Below are positions 47,888 to 59,288 of a DNA stretch of 64,000 nt, one piece after another. The translations under genes and the position numbers were made by a program. The stretch spans positions 5,187 to 69,186 of the forward strand of contig CAJJDO010000039.1 in NCBI GenBank assembly GCA_905183005.1, written 5' to 3'. Source of the stretch: Paramecium pentaurelia. Lineage: Eukaryota > Ciliophora > Oligohymenophorea > Peniculida > Parameciidae. How positions within the stretch are numbered: the stretch's first letter is position 1; each line of letters starts with the position of its first letter. Below the pieces are notes generated by a model that ran no database searches, had not been told where the DNA came from, and worked only from the letters and a program-made list of their open reading frames with translations.

Positions 47888-49537
47888 TCAAAATGCTAAA
47901 ACATCTATCACCTATACTTTATTTTATTCAGACTAAGAAATTTGTACAACAGATTCAACAGGCTAAATAAAAATTAAGAATATAATTAATTACCTTTCTA
48001 CAAATTAAACACTCTTATTTTTCATTGAACCATTCTGTGGCACATTTAATACATAATCCACCATGTCCACAAGGCATATAAACTGCACAGCTTTCATTTT
48101 AATAACAATTAAAGCATTATGTATCTTTATCAGAATTAATTTCAGTAAGAGAATTACGATTACTAAATTTTGGTTAGTCTTGATCAGTTTTGTTCCTTTT
48201 AATATGTTATTATTCAAATTAAAATTATTATGGTTTTTTTGCTTATGATGCAATATCATTATCATTTGCTGGCAAAAAGTAAGTTTGGGATAATCTAATC
48301 TGATCTTAAAAATAAAATAAATACCAAATATTAAGGTAATTAAGTTAAGATTTATTCTTTACTTTTTATTAAATGATGTTTATGTTTTGAACTTGGAGAA
48401 TTCAATTGATATCTTTATTAATTATCAGTATTAATATCTATATTACTTTCTGCTACTCTTGATTGTTGGATTTGAGATACAAATTAACTTTAATAATAAA
48501 TAATATATAAACCTTAATGACATTCGATAATACAATGTATAGACAATAAAAACTAATGAATATATAACAGATAAAGTTATAGAAAGTGCATTATAACTAT
48601 TTTTTCCAGTAGATAATTTAATTGTATAGCAAATCATACTAAATGTGGGAAGTCCTGAGATGCATAAGATTAGTAAATTAATCCATAATGATCCTATAAC
48701 TAAACCTACTCAATATGTATACTCTACTGATTAAATGCTTCCCTATTAATTGGATCTCTTTCTTGCAAGAATGATGCTGCTTTACAAATGAAATCAAACA
48801 AAAAAATAGTCTAAAATATGCAAATTATAGATAAGAACATCCAAAGTATTGTAAATATATAAATCCATTCCCAATCTATCCATTAAATTTATTTTAAATT
48901 AATCATCATTAATTAGAGAACAAAAAAAAATCTAAATAAAACTGTCAACTAATATTAATTCTAAAATGTTACTATTAATATAAAGCTTTTATCGTTTTTA
49001 TTTTTTAAATAATTATTTAGTGTCATAACAAACCAAGTAAGAGTGAAAATCAAATACATTAATATTGGATACTGAATTGGAAAATCTTTATTTTCTAAGA
49101 AATAAATTAAACATCCCTATAAAGCTTATAGAATTTAGTACATAATAGGAAATGGAGAGAACTCCCCAAAATATCTAAACGCAACAATATTGATTATTTT
49201 ATATTTTTCTAAACAAATTTCATTTGTTAAAATTTTACTTATTATTATTAACTCCAATCCTAATGATTTATAGGAAATGTAAAATTGTTATATATAGAAG
49301 GGATATCTTATAGCTTAAATCAAAGGCGATATATGAATTAAAAAGTATTAACAATATTTAAAATATAGCTACTAAAATTTATATCTAAATTCTTTATATG
49401 AATTTGAATACATTAGTGATAATTGATAGTGCTGCTTTATTCTCAATTAACTAAATAGATTATGTTTGAGGTTATTCATCATAATCAAAATTACTTTCTC
49501 TTGGTGACTATGCTTATGATAATTATAATTAATTCAT
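47888..49537 (-). CDS. Multi-pass membrane RING-finger protein
   Basis: About 496 residues. Six introns are required: 49209-49238, 49117-49141, 48700-48722, 48488-48512 (GTT start, AAG end), 48300-48324 (CAG end) and 47963-47993. A seventh, 49385-49411 (27 nt, in frame), is likely. Six or seven hydrophobic helices fill residues 40-330 (IQILVAIFQILLILF, YLIFTLTWFVMTL, IYIFTILWMFLSIICIF, INLLILCISGLPTF). The C-terminal RING is CFNC, then MPCGHGGLCIKC and CLIC. It is probably a membrane-bound E3 ubiquitin ligase. Its ATG lies 21 nt from the divergent gene at 49559. Confidence 0.85.
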
Positions 49538-49558
49538 TTATTTTCTAATAAATTTAAT

Positions 49559-50890
49559 ATGAGAAGGTAATACCTTAGATTTTTTTTCACTTTGAGTACA
49601 TCCTAAAAATTCATTCATTAGATGAGAATTCCAAATTATTAATTTTCTCAAACCACATAAGCAAATGATTATAGAGAAATTTTAAATTAACTTAACTAAT
49701 TACATAAAGGAAAATAAATAGATTATAAATGTAAATGATTAATTTAATTTGAAAGAGATTTCAAGTTTAATATAACAATTAAAGCCATATTTGCCTTAAT
49801 TTGAAAATTAAGAAATTAGAGAATTGGTATCCATTAGCTTTGCTTAATAAATAAATGATGAAAATTATGCATAAAAAGTATTTGATAGAACAACCTAATT
49901 ATATTTAGAATAGTAATATTATTAATAATATAAATAAATTAGACATGCCTCCTTGACAGAAACATTAGACATATTATCATTATTGGTTTCAGGAAATTAC
50001 TCAAAATAATTTTTTTAATAATCATTCAATTTTGTTGCAGCAGTATCATAAGCTCCTGATTTAAATGCATCATAAATTGGATTAGCTATGTTTATCTATG
50101 GATAAATTTCATAAAACACAAAATCCACTAATAAAGAAGTAGAGCAATCTTTAATTTTAAATTTCAAATAATAAATAGATCATTTTAAGTCAGGTGATCT
50201 TAAACATTTCTCTTTTGGTTTAATACTTGCTAGAATACAAAGAAAGGATATATATGATTTATTAGAAAAACAAAGTTTAGTAACTGAGATGGAAATTTAA
50301 GATTTAATTAGGTATATATATAATTCTTATATTTTAAATATAGAGTTGGCACAGGAATAGCATTATTTGGTAATGGATCACCTGAATTTTGGAAATTATT
50401 GGAAGAATAAGCTATAAAGAATATCCCAACAACAGAACCTTAAAATATTACAACCTTATTTATGTTATATAAACAATTTGGACATGGAACATTTGAGATT
50501 TTTAAACTCTTTGAATAATAATTCATTGAAAGATATGACTAATTTAATCACCTTATGAAATTACAAATGTTTTCAAGTTTTGCTAAAATTAGATACCCTT
50601 CTTCTGCTATATTTAAACTCTTTTTCAGAGATATTGTTGGTATAATTTAAAATGTTAATATTACAGCAGTTTAAATGTTAATTTTTGATTGTTAAAAAGT
50701 AAGAAAATAAATCTATATAATTTAGATATTCCCTTAGTTTCCTAAACAAGTTCAACAATTCTTTATTAATTTTATCTTAAAACATTATTAAAAGTTTAAT
50801 CCAGTCATAAAGTCAAAACTCTATGATTCATTTTAAGAATAATAATTATTGACAGAGGAATTAGAAGTTGCATTATTAAAAAAAAAATGA
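49559..50890 (+). CDS. Helical-repeat protein, probably mitochondrial
   Basis: 415 residues with introns 49731-49755 (ends AAG), 50312-50343 and 50699-50725 (in frame, likely). The N-terminus MRRQYLRFFFTLSTSQKF is basic, aromatic and acid-free, as in mitochondrial presequences. The rest is alpha-helical, with paired helices (LTETLDILSLLVSGNYSKQF and GTGIALFGNGSPEFWKLLEE) reminiscent of the FASTK/OPR-type organelle RNA-binding repeats, although no RAP domain is visible. A second Met 63 nt downstream would remove the leader. Confidence 0.7.
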
Positions 50891-50964
50891 GTATAATAGT
50901 AAAGCTATTTATATTTATAAAATTATATAAATAAACAATAACTACTTTCATATTGAATTAGTCT

Positions 50965-51426
50965 ATGCACAGACCTAAACCTCATATAAGAGTAATGTAA
51001 GAGAAGGAAATGCTTGATGGATACAGTAGACTTTAGTAAATAGGACCATTCATAACTATACCTAAAACTGTTGAAAGGATACCAAATATGAAGAAAGTGT
51101 AGATTTTAGAGGATAGATACACTCAAATAGAGAAAGACAATAGATTATTATTAGAGAAGATTACAAATATTATGAATAGTTCAAACATTAAATTTGATAA
51201 ACCAAAAAGAGTAAGTAGTTTAAATTCAAGAAAAAGAAATGAATTAGAGTAAATAAGAAAAGATAATTTAATATTATTTAGGCATATCACTACAAAAAAA
51301 TCATAATATTCAAAATAATAATATGATAAGGATTGGAGTTAAACTAAACAATATTTTTATAATTTATCAGGTTAAAGACCCTCAACATAAAAAAATAAAG
51401 CACTTACAAGATCTTTTGAATTTTGA
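50965..51426 (+). CDS. CFAP97/KIAA1430-like ciliary protein
   Basis: 153 residues, no intron. The pattern QIEKDNRLLLEKITNIM followed by SSLNSRKRNELEQIRKDN and LFRHITTKKSQYS is that of the KIAA1430/CFAP97 family of cilia-associated proteins, which are short, helical and lack other domains. The start at the first ATG leaves a Pro/Arg-rich leader of the usual size. It follows the helical-repeat gene by 74 nt on the same strand. Confidence 0.75.
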
Positions 51427-51650
51427 TTTATTTTAGGAAAGTTTAAAAAAAAATAATTAATTTAATTTATTCCTGTAGATTATAATGAATAATTTGATTA
51501 GTTGCAATCTAATTAACAAATAAAAAATAAATAGAAAATCAAAATGATTATATATTTAACCATTTTAAATATTAATAGAGTTTTTCATTTCTCTTTATTT
51601 ATTAAGCTACTTGTAATAATTATATTAATATATATATATTTATCTATTAA

Positions 51651-52679
51651 ATGAGTGATTAAGAATCTTCTCACATTGCACTTATTGTTGTGTTCAGTAT
51701 CTTTATTGGGATATACTTGTTTGTTTTGTTTATCATACACTGTTTTGGAAAGATAAACAATATCATATTTCCTGCTCCTACTCCTAAATATCAAGAATCT
51801 GATTTTTAAGACAACTTATAATATGCAAGCATTTACAATAAAGATGGTAATTTGGGTAAAACTAAAATAAACATAGTTAATGGTAAGCCAAATGATTATT
51901 CCTAAAATCTTGAAAAAATCAGAAGCATTCCCTATGTCTATCTAAAAAATAAATATTGGGAAACCAATTTATATATAATATATTTTCATGGTAATGCAGA
52001 AGATATGTAAGTTAATATATAATAGGTATAGGTATGCAGCTGTATTATTTATGGAATAATTAATGAAAACTATAAATGCTAATATGTTTGTTATTGAATA
52101 TCCTGGCTATGGCATATATAGAAATGTCTAACCCACTTCTATTTTAATTGAATAAGATTCATTAGCTTTATATGATGAAATTAAAAATGAATTCAAATTA
52201 AATGATGATTAAATCTACATTTTTGGAAGGTATTCTTAATTAATATTTAAGATCTATTGGAACAGGACCTTCATTTTATTTAGCAAGTCAAAGAAATATT
52301 AAAGGATTAATATCTATGTCTGCTTATAAATCAATTAGATATATTATAGATGACTTTTGTTTTGGATGTGGTTGCATATTAAACATATTATGTTGTTTAC
52401 CTCATTTTTTCAGAAATTTAGAGAGATCTCAATAAATTAAATGTCCTATTGTTTTAATTCATGGAGAAGATGATGCATTAATTTAATCACATCATTCTTA
52501 AGAAATCTTTGAAAAGTATAAAATATTATCATAATAATATAAGTCTTCCTTTGAATATTTAATAATAATCATATCTTATTGTGAGACCAAGAATGACTCA
52601 TAATGAATATGATATTGAAGATGATATTGCATTTCCAATATCAGAAAGTTTTACTGATTTAAAACCAAAGAGATTTTGA
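51651..52679 (+). CDS. ABHD17/BEM46-like alpha/beta hydrolase with membrane anchor
   Basis: 317 residues with introns 52007-52031, 52230-52251 and 52516-52543 (the last two end AAG). A transmembrane anchor (IALIVVFSIFIGIYLFVLFI) at residues 8-28 is followed by the hydrolase fold. It has YFHGNAEDM (oxyanion loop), FVIEYPGYGIYRN, the nucleophile elbow FGRSIGTGPS, GEDDALIQ with the acid, and RMTHNEYDI with the catalytic His. This set fits ABHD17 depalmitoylases and BEM46-like serine hydrolases. It probably removes lipid or ester groups at a membrane. The triad appears intact. Confidence 0.9.
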
Positions 52680-53171
52680 TCATTTCTTCTTTATAATAAT
52701 TTTATTATAAATTCTAATTTATATCCTATGAATGTTTTTTAATTTAATAGAATAAATAGGATATCTAAAATTACAATTTTTAATATTATTCTTAAATTCA
52801 ATAATTTCTTAGTACTCTTCAATTAAATTTAATAGATTTCTTAAATCATATTATATAAAACTGATAATTCCAATGAGATTAGTTAAAATATTATCATAAG
52901 TATAAAATTTATAATCCTATGTTTAGGAAATGATATTGGATGCATCCTATTTTAAAATATGTTTTATGATATAAATTTTCATTTTTAGTATATATCTATA
53001 TTTTTATAGATGTATATAGGACTAGTTAAACACGTATGAAGTGAAATGATATATTTTTTTTGATGATCTTTAAATTCTTTTCATTCATTCATTAAATTTT
53101 CCCTTAAAGAATATAGAATTTGATTGATATCTAATTATTACTCAATTAGAAATATATAACTAATTAGAAAA
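52680..53171. other. Intergenic region
   Basis: About 490 nt of AT-rich DNA between convergent genes. No coding frame or RNA gene is seen. Confidence 0.6.
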
Positions 53172-54062
53172 TCATTATTAATCTTCATCACTATTGACTT
53201 ATTCTTCTGCTTCCTAAATTAATTAATTCCAATTTGTTTCACCTACTTCTGATTGGAATTATTATTTTTTTATAATATCTTCTTATTAAATCAATTCACC
53301 TTTTAAGATTCTTTTTAAGAAATCTCTTTCTTCATGTAAAATCTTTTTAACTATAATATTTATAATGTTTATACCTTTTTAAAACATTTCTTTTTCTTTA
53401 ATATTTACTATATTATCTGGTTTTTCTTCTTCAATAACTTCTATTATTTCTTATGGTTGCCATTATTTTTTTTCTTATTCAAAATCAACTTCATCAACTT
53501 TTAATTTATAAGTAGGACTCATGACGTGTTATTGAAATTCTTTGACATTTTCTTAAGCATCTTCTAAAATTGTTAAATTTGATGTTGTTGCTTTTTCAAC
53601 ATTTATTCTATCTTTAGACTATAATAATCTTCTTCTTTTATCATTGAATTCATCTTTATCTAACATTAAACCAAGTTTAAATATGCATTTGTTTTTTAAT
53701 TCATCATCTTCTCCAATTACTTCTTCAACTTTAGCTAATCCATTTGTTCCATGAGGACTTAAAGATGCTCTTCTTTTTTTATATTTTTCAGTCCTTTTTA
53801 ATCTTGGAGGAATTCTTTCTCTAAATTCATTATTATCATTAGGCATCTAGATGTGTGGCAAACGACTCATCTAAAATTAGATTAAATCTTGTTATACTAA
53901 ATAATCTTCAATATCCTCTGACACTTCAGTCACTGAGCCTAAACCAAAGGAACAACTTCTATTTGCACTCTTTTTACTTTTCCTAGATTTTTTTTCGATT
54001 CCAAAATCACTAAAACATTCTTGAGATCCTTTCCTTGAACTTGATGAAGATGATGAACTCAT
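53172..54062 (-). CDS. Charged hypothetical protein
   Basis: 296 residues, or 287 if the 27-nt GTA-TAG segment at 53871-53897 is removed as an in-frame intron. A Ser run follows the start Met, then KKSRKSKKSANRS. A Pro/Arg-rich segment (RIPPRLKRTEKYKKRRASLS) and a long helical Glu/Lys-rich C-terminal half (ILHEERDFLKRILKGELIQQ) follow. The SRxSLS-like sites suggest phosphorylation. No domain is recognised. Confidence 0.75.
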
Positions 54063-54308
54063 GCTAATTCTATAAATTTAAATCTTACCTTGTGCTACTT
54101 GTAAAAAATTGAGTATCCATGACAAAATAATTAAAATATTGACAAATATAAATGCCCAGATATTTCACATAAAAACATAGGTTCATTATCACTCTTAAAG
54201 ATCTAATTAATTTTTTGATGACGCATTTTTTTATCAAAATCTAAATTCAATTTTTCCTATTTACTTTGTGTTATTTTAATAGTCCAAAGTAATTTTGTTT
54301 TAGTATTT

Positions 54309-56567
54309 GTATATGTACTGAATTATTATAATAAATATATATATATTACAAATATCAAGACTTATTATTTTATTCATCTTCTTCCATAGTCAAAAATTTA
54401 ATTTTGATTAAGATGCAATTATTTTTATTGAATAATAACTTAAATATCAATAATAATATTACATATTTATTTTCAATAAGTTGAATATATAAAATTCATT
54501 TTTATAATCCATTGTATGATTTTCCAATTAGTAAAACGTTTTATTAGTAAAAATATATATAAAATAGTTCTTAAATATATTCTTAATAAAATAATATTCA
54601 TAAAATCTGTGTTTTAATGTCATATATTATTATGTTTAGAATATATTATTGCTTATTGAGTTATTTTCATCTTCTGATATTATATTATTACACATCAATT
54701 ATAATAATTTATATAAATCTCTTAATCTTATGATAAATAATCTTAAGGGTTATTTTTACATCTACTCATAGCCTTATACAAACATTTATCAGCATACCAA
54801 AGTAATAAATATTATATCTATTTACTAACTTTTTGATATGATAATCACAATTGTTGATGCAAGTACTTAGAAGATGGATGGTACAAGAATAATGTTGATA
54901 GTGAGAATTATTGTATAAATTAATTTATATATTTATAGGTTCAAGCTGTGTTATTGATATTATTTTGGTTGATTTTTAATTGTTTAAGAAAATTTAGAAA
55001 TGGATTTCTAAATGTTGCTACATTTATATATTTTATTTCACTTTCTATTTGCTGGACTGAAACTGACTATTATTTATTTTATGAATTGAAGAAACCCTAT
55101 ACTAGTTATACAGCTGAAATCTAAACCTTATTATTAGGATTGGTGCTATTACAAGAATCTTAAATATGCTAAACAATATCTCTATTATTTTCGTTATTCT
55201 ACTCTCTTTTTCGGTAAATATAATTTATACTAATATATAGAATATAGCTATTCTAAAATAAAATTGATATTCTTTCTTCAATTAGGATAGTATTAATACA
55301 CATAGCATTTTAAATATTTTTGTTGTAATTACCATAAAAGAAAAAGAAATTAAACAATTAATTAGTAATGTTGGGTTAATAGTCTAAAAATTATGTTCCA
55401 ATATAAAGTAATAGATAATCTTAACCAAATTAATAATNGTATATGTACTGAATTATTATAATAAATATATATATATTACAAATATCAAGACTTATTATTT
55501 TATTCATCTTCTTCCATAGTCAAAAATTTAATTTTGATTAAGATGCAATTATTTTTATTGAATAATAACTTAAATATCAATAATAATATTACATATTTAT
55601 TTTCAATAAGTTGAATATATAAAATTCATTTTTATAATCCATTGTATGATTTTCCAATTAGTAAAACGTTTTATTAGTAAAAATATATATAAAATAGTTC
55701 TTAAATATATTCTTAATAAAATAATATTCATAAAATCTGTGTTTTAATGTCATATATTATTATGTTTAGAATATATTATTGCTTATTGAGTTATTTTCAT
55801 CTTCTGATATTATATTATTACACATCAATTATAATAATTTATATAAATCTCTTAATCTTATGATAAATAATCTTAAGGGTTATTTTTACATCTACTCATA
55901 GCCTTATACAAACATTTATCAGCATACCAAAGTAATAAATATTATATCTATTTACTAACTTTTTGATATGATAATCACAATTGTTGATGCAAGTACTTAG
56001 AAGATGGATGGTACAAGAATAATGTTGATAGTGAGAATTATTGTATAAATTAATTTATATATTTATAGGTTCAAGCTGTGTTATTGATATTATTTTGGTT
56101 GATTTTTAATTGTTTAAGAAAATTTAGAAATGGATTTCTAAATGTTGCTACATTTATATATTTTATTTCACTTTCTATTTGCTGGACTGAAACTGACTAT
56201 TATTTATTTTATGAATTGAAGAAACCCTATACTAGTTATACAGCTGAAATCTAAACCTTATTATTAGGATTGGTGCTATTACAAGAATCTTAAATATGCT
56301 AAACAATATCTCTATTATTTTCGTTATTCTACTCTCTTTTTCGGTAAATATAATTTATACTAATATATAGAATATAGCTATTCTAAAATAAAATTGATAT
56401 TCTTTCTTCAATTAGGATAGTATTAATACACATAGCATTTTAAATATTTTTGTTGTAATTACCATAAAAGAAAAAGAAATTAAACAATTAATTAGTAATG
56501 TTGGGTTAATAGTCTAAAAATTATGTTCCAATATAAAGTAATAGATAATCTTAACCAAATTAATAAT
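54309..56567. repeat. False direct duplication around an N
   Basis: Bases 54309-55437 recur as 55439-56567 (1129 nt each, no difference noticed by eye), separated only by an N at 55438. It covers the upstream region and the first exons of the gene that begins at 55860. The first copy ends at the N and is an unmerged contig end. Confidence 0.92.
54730..55437 (+). other. Artefactual 5' copy of the following histidine-kinase-like gene
   Basis: Identical to 55860-56567, including both introns there, and truncated at the N. It should not be counted as a separate gene or pseudogene. Confidence 0.88.
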
Positions 56568-59253
56568 GGCGGCTTTCTACTTACCTAAATTAATAAGATT
56601 ATGAAATCAAAAAAAGATTAACATAATAATTTAAAGAAAATGAAGTTATTGTATCTGAAGAAAACAGATTAGATACTGAAAGGTAAAATTTAGACTAATT
56701 TTATGAAAATGTCTTAAATAATATATAAATAGGAATATTTGTTCTAGATAACTTATAGACTCCAGTTAAATCTATTAATCCATATATGTCACATTTAGTA
56801 CTAAAAGATGATCAATTAAGTGATGAATTTTTGAATTCTGAGATTTTTGATTTTGGAATTGCTTTTGAAGATAATTTAACAGTTTTACCTAAATTTCATA
56901 GAAGTAAAGACATAGGAAATTTTATCAAATTCATGTAAACTCTTGAGTAAGTATTTTTATTATTATTATTGTGCTTAGAGTATAAATTATGAAAATGGAA
57001 ATATTGGATTAAAAGAAGTTTAATTTTTTCATAAATCTATGAAAATTAAAACTTTGATTGAACATCTAATACCCTTTTAACATTTTAAATTCAATTAATG
57101 TTAAAATTTAATAGATTTCTCACTTAAAATATATCTTAAATAAGGTAATTTAATCTTAATTTAGATAATCTATATACTTGTGTTGTATTATCCCCAATAT
57201 TATAAAGACATAAACCTTAATTAATTTTATTTGTATCAGATCTTACAGATGAACCATTCATGACATAATTGAATTAATTTAATTAGAATAGTGATTTATT
57301 AGTTTCTGATATTTCTTAGAAAATTAAATAACCACTGAATTGTACAATATCAATGTTAGAAATTACAATTGTATTTATAATATTGAAATATAGCATTCTG
57401 TTCCATTTGAAATTTAGGAAAAGTTCTTAAATCCAGCTCTTGCAGGTTGTAAATTATTAATCAGTACTGCTAATGATATTTTAGACTATGTTACAATAAG
57501 GAAGAAAGGTAAATTAGAACTTTGTCAAATGGATGTTCATGTAAGGTAATTTATATAACATAAAAATAATTTAGAGAATTTATAACTGATTCAATAAATA
57601 TAATAAAATAATAAGCATTATTTAGAGGATTATAGATCTAAGTTAATGTTCGGCATAATGTACCTGCTTTTTTTAGAACAGATCCTAATAGATTGAGATA
57701 AATCTTATTAAATTTATTAGTAAGTTCAATATAAGCAACAATAAATGGAACTATTGTAGTATCAGCTAGTAAATCAACTTTGATATAAGATCATATTGAA
57801 TTAGTTATCAAAGTTCATGCATTAGAAATGAATTAATCTGTATTAAAAACAATTGATAAAACAGTAAGATTTTTTAAATCTTAAAATTTGTTAACATCAA
57901 CAATGATAGATTTAGCAAATGCAGGTCGAAAATATAGTCAATCAATTTTAATAGCATTTTGTTTATCTCTTAGTATTTCAACTATTCCATTTGAATATCA
58001 TTATGAAAAAAATGAAGATTATGAAGAGTTTTGTTTCATTATTTAAATATAAAACAAAAATCCAAACTTTTCATAACAATTGAATTTTAAACGATAATCT
58101 GCTCTTAGCATTCAACAATTAAATTTTAAATAATCTTATTAAATTGATCAAGGATTTAGAAGACATTAATCATCACGATAAAGTTTATTTGATAAAGCTA
58201 GCATAGCAATACAAGGATCGTTTGAAAAATAGAAATTTAAATAATAAGCATTATAGTAATAGAAATTATAATCATAATCCTAAATATTAGCTACTTAATC
58301 CTAAAGAAAAGATTCTGGAATTAAATTATCAACTTCTTTTGGATAATAAAATTAATCTCGTTTCATTGTACCAAGAACATCATAAGGTGATATTGATGTT
58401 GATTTTCTACCTACTTTTAAGACAATAAAATCTTAAGATCAAAGTAAAAAGATTAAATAAATGATTTCTCATTCTAAATCAGATATATCTATAGTATCAG
58501 AATAAAACTCTAAAGAATCCAAAGGTGAAAATGAGAGTTCCCATAATAGTTTAGATGTTGGTGTTCAATTAGATAAATTTTTATATAATGAGTCTGGAAA
58601 AATTGATGAAAAGGATTCTCCTTTAGTTATAATGTAATAATCAATCAATTATACTTACAATAATAATCTTACAGCTAGCAAAAGAGACTCAGTATTAACT
58701 TTTGGAGGAAGATCAAGTATATTCTCATCAATGAGATATTCGGCCAGCATTATGTAACCAAATGATTTAATTGACTGTTTTGAAAAGATGGAAAAAATTA
58801 AATAATAAAAGTATAATTAAAAATGCTAAGTAAATATTTATTATTTATATAAAGTGTCCAAAAATTTTGATTTGTGAATAGAATGATTTCGATTTATATG
58901 CTGTATCTCATTAACTTGGGAATATTGGGATGAATTTTGATTATACAATGTAGAGATCTTAAATACATGAAAAATTAAAAACAGCTTATGAGATAGAAAA
59001 GTCTTGTTGCAAAGGATATTAGTTAATATTCATTAGTGTAGAGTTTGTAGATGAAGAATTAAGTGAACAATGTAATTTAATAAAAAATATTAACTCTCAA
59101 TTTAAAAAAGAAGCAAGAATTATAGGATTAATAGGATTTCAGGATGATGAGAATAGAATTGCAATAAAGAAGTTACCATTTCATGATTTCCTATCAAAAC
59201 CATTGATGATAGATGCTTTATTGTTTATATTAGCAAAGTGGGTGAAATTGTGA
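55860..59253 (+). CDS. Degenerate hybrid histidine kinase, membrane-bound (copy 1)
   Basis: 1071 residues with introns 56043-56068, 56344-56370, 56951-56978, 57145-57164, 57371-57393, 57546-57574 and 58830-58854 (ends AAG). Several membrane helices fill residues 20-200. A linker leads to a dimerisation-like segment (about residue 450) reading SQKIKQPLNCTISMLE; the family has SHELRTPLN, so the phosphoacceptor His is Gln. The ATPase N-box is DPNRLRQILLNLLVSSIQAT, lacking the metal-binding Asn. The C-terminal receiver (about 940-1068) starts ILICEQNDFD and has YQLIFISVEF where the phosphoacceptor Asp should be, though LSKPL keeps the Lys. It is intact yet phospho-dead, probably a sensor scaffold. 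A paralogue follows after 35 nt. Confidence 0.88.
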
Positions 59254-59288
59254 TTGTTAAATTAATAAATAATTTTATATAGTAATAA

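Noticed and set aside
48005..48265. Minus-strand 86-codon frame
   Set aside because: Shadow of the RING exon in another frame; the RING Cys/His pattern is in the neighbouring frame.
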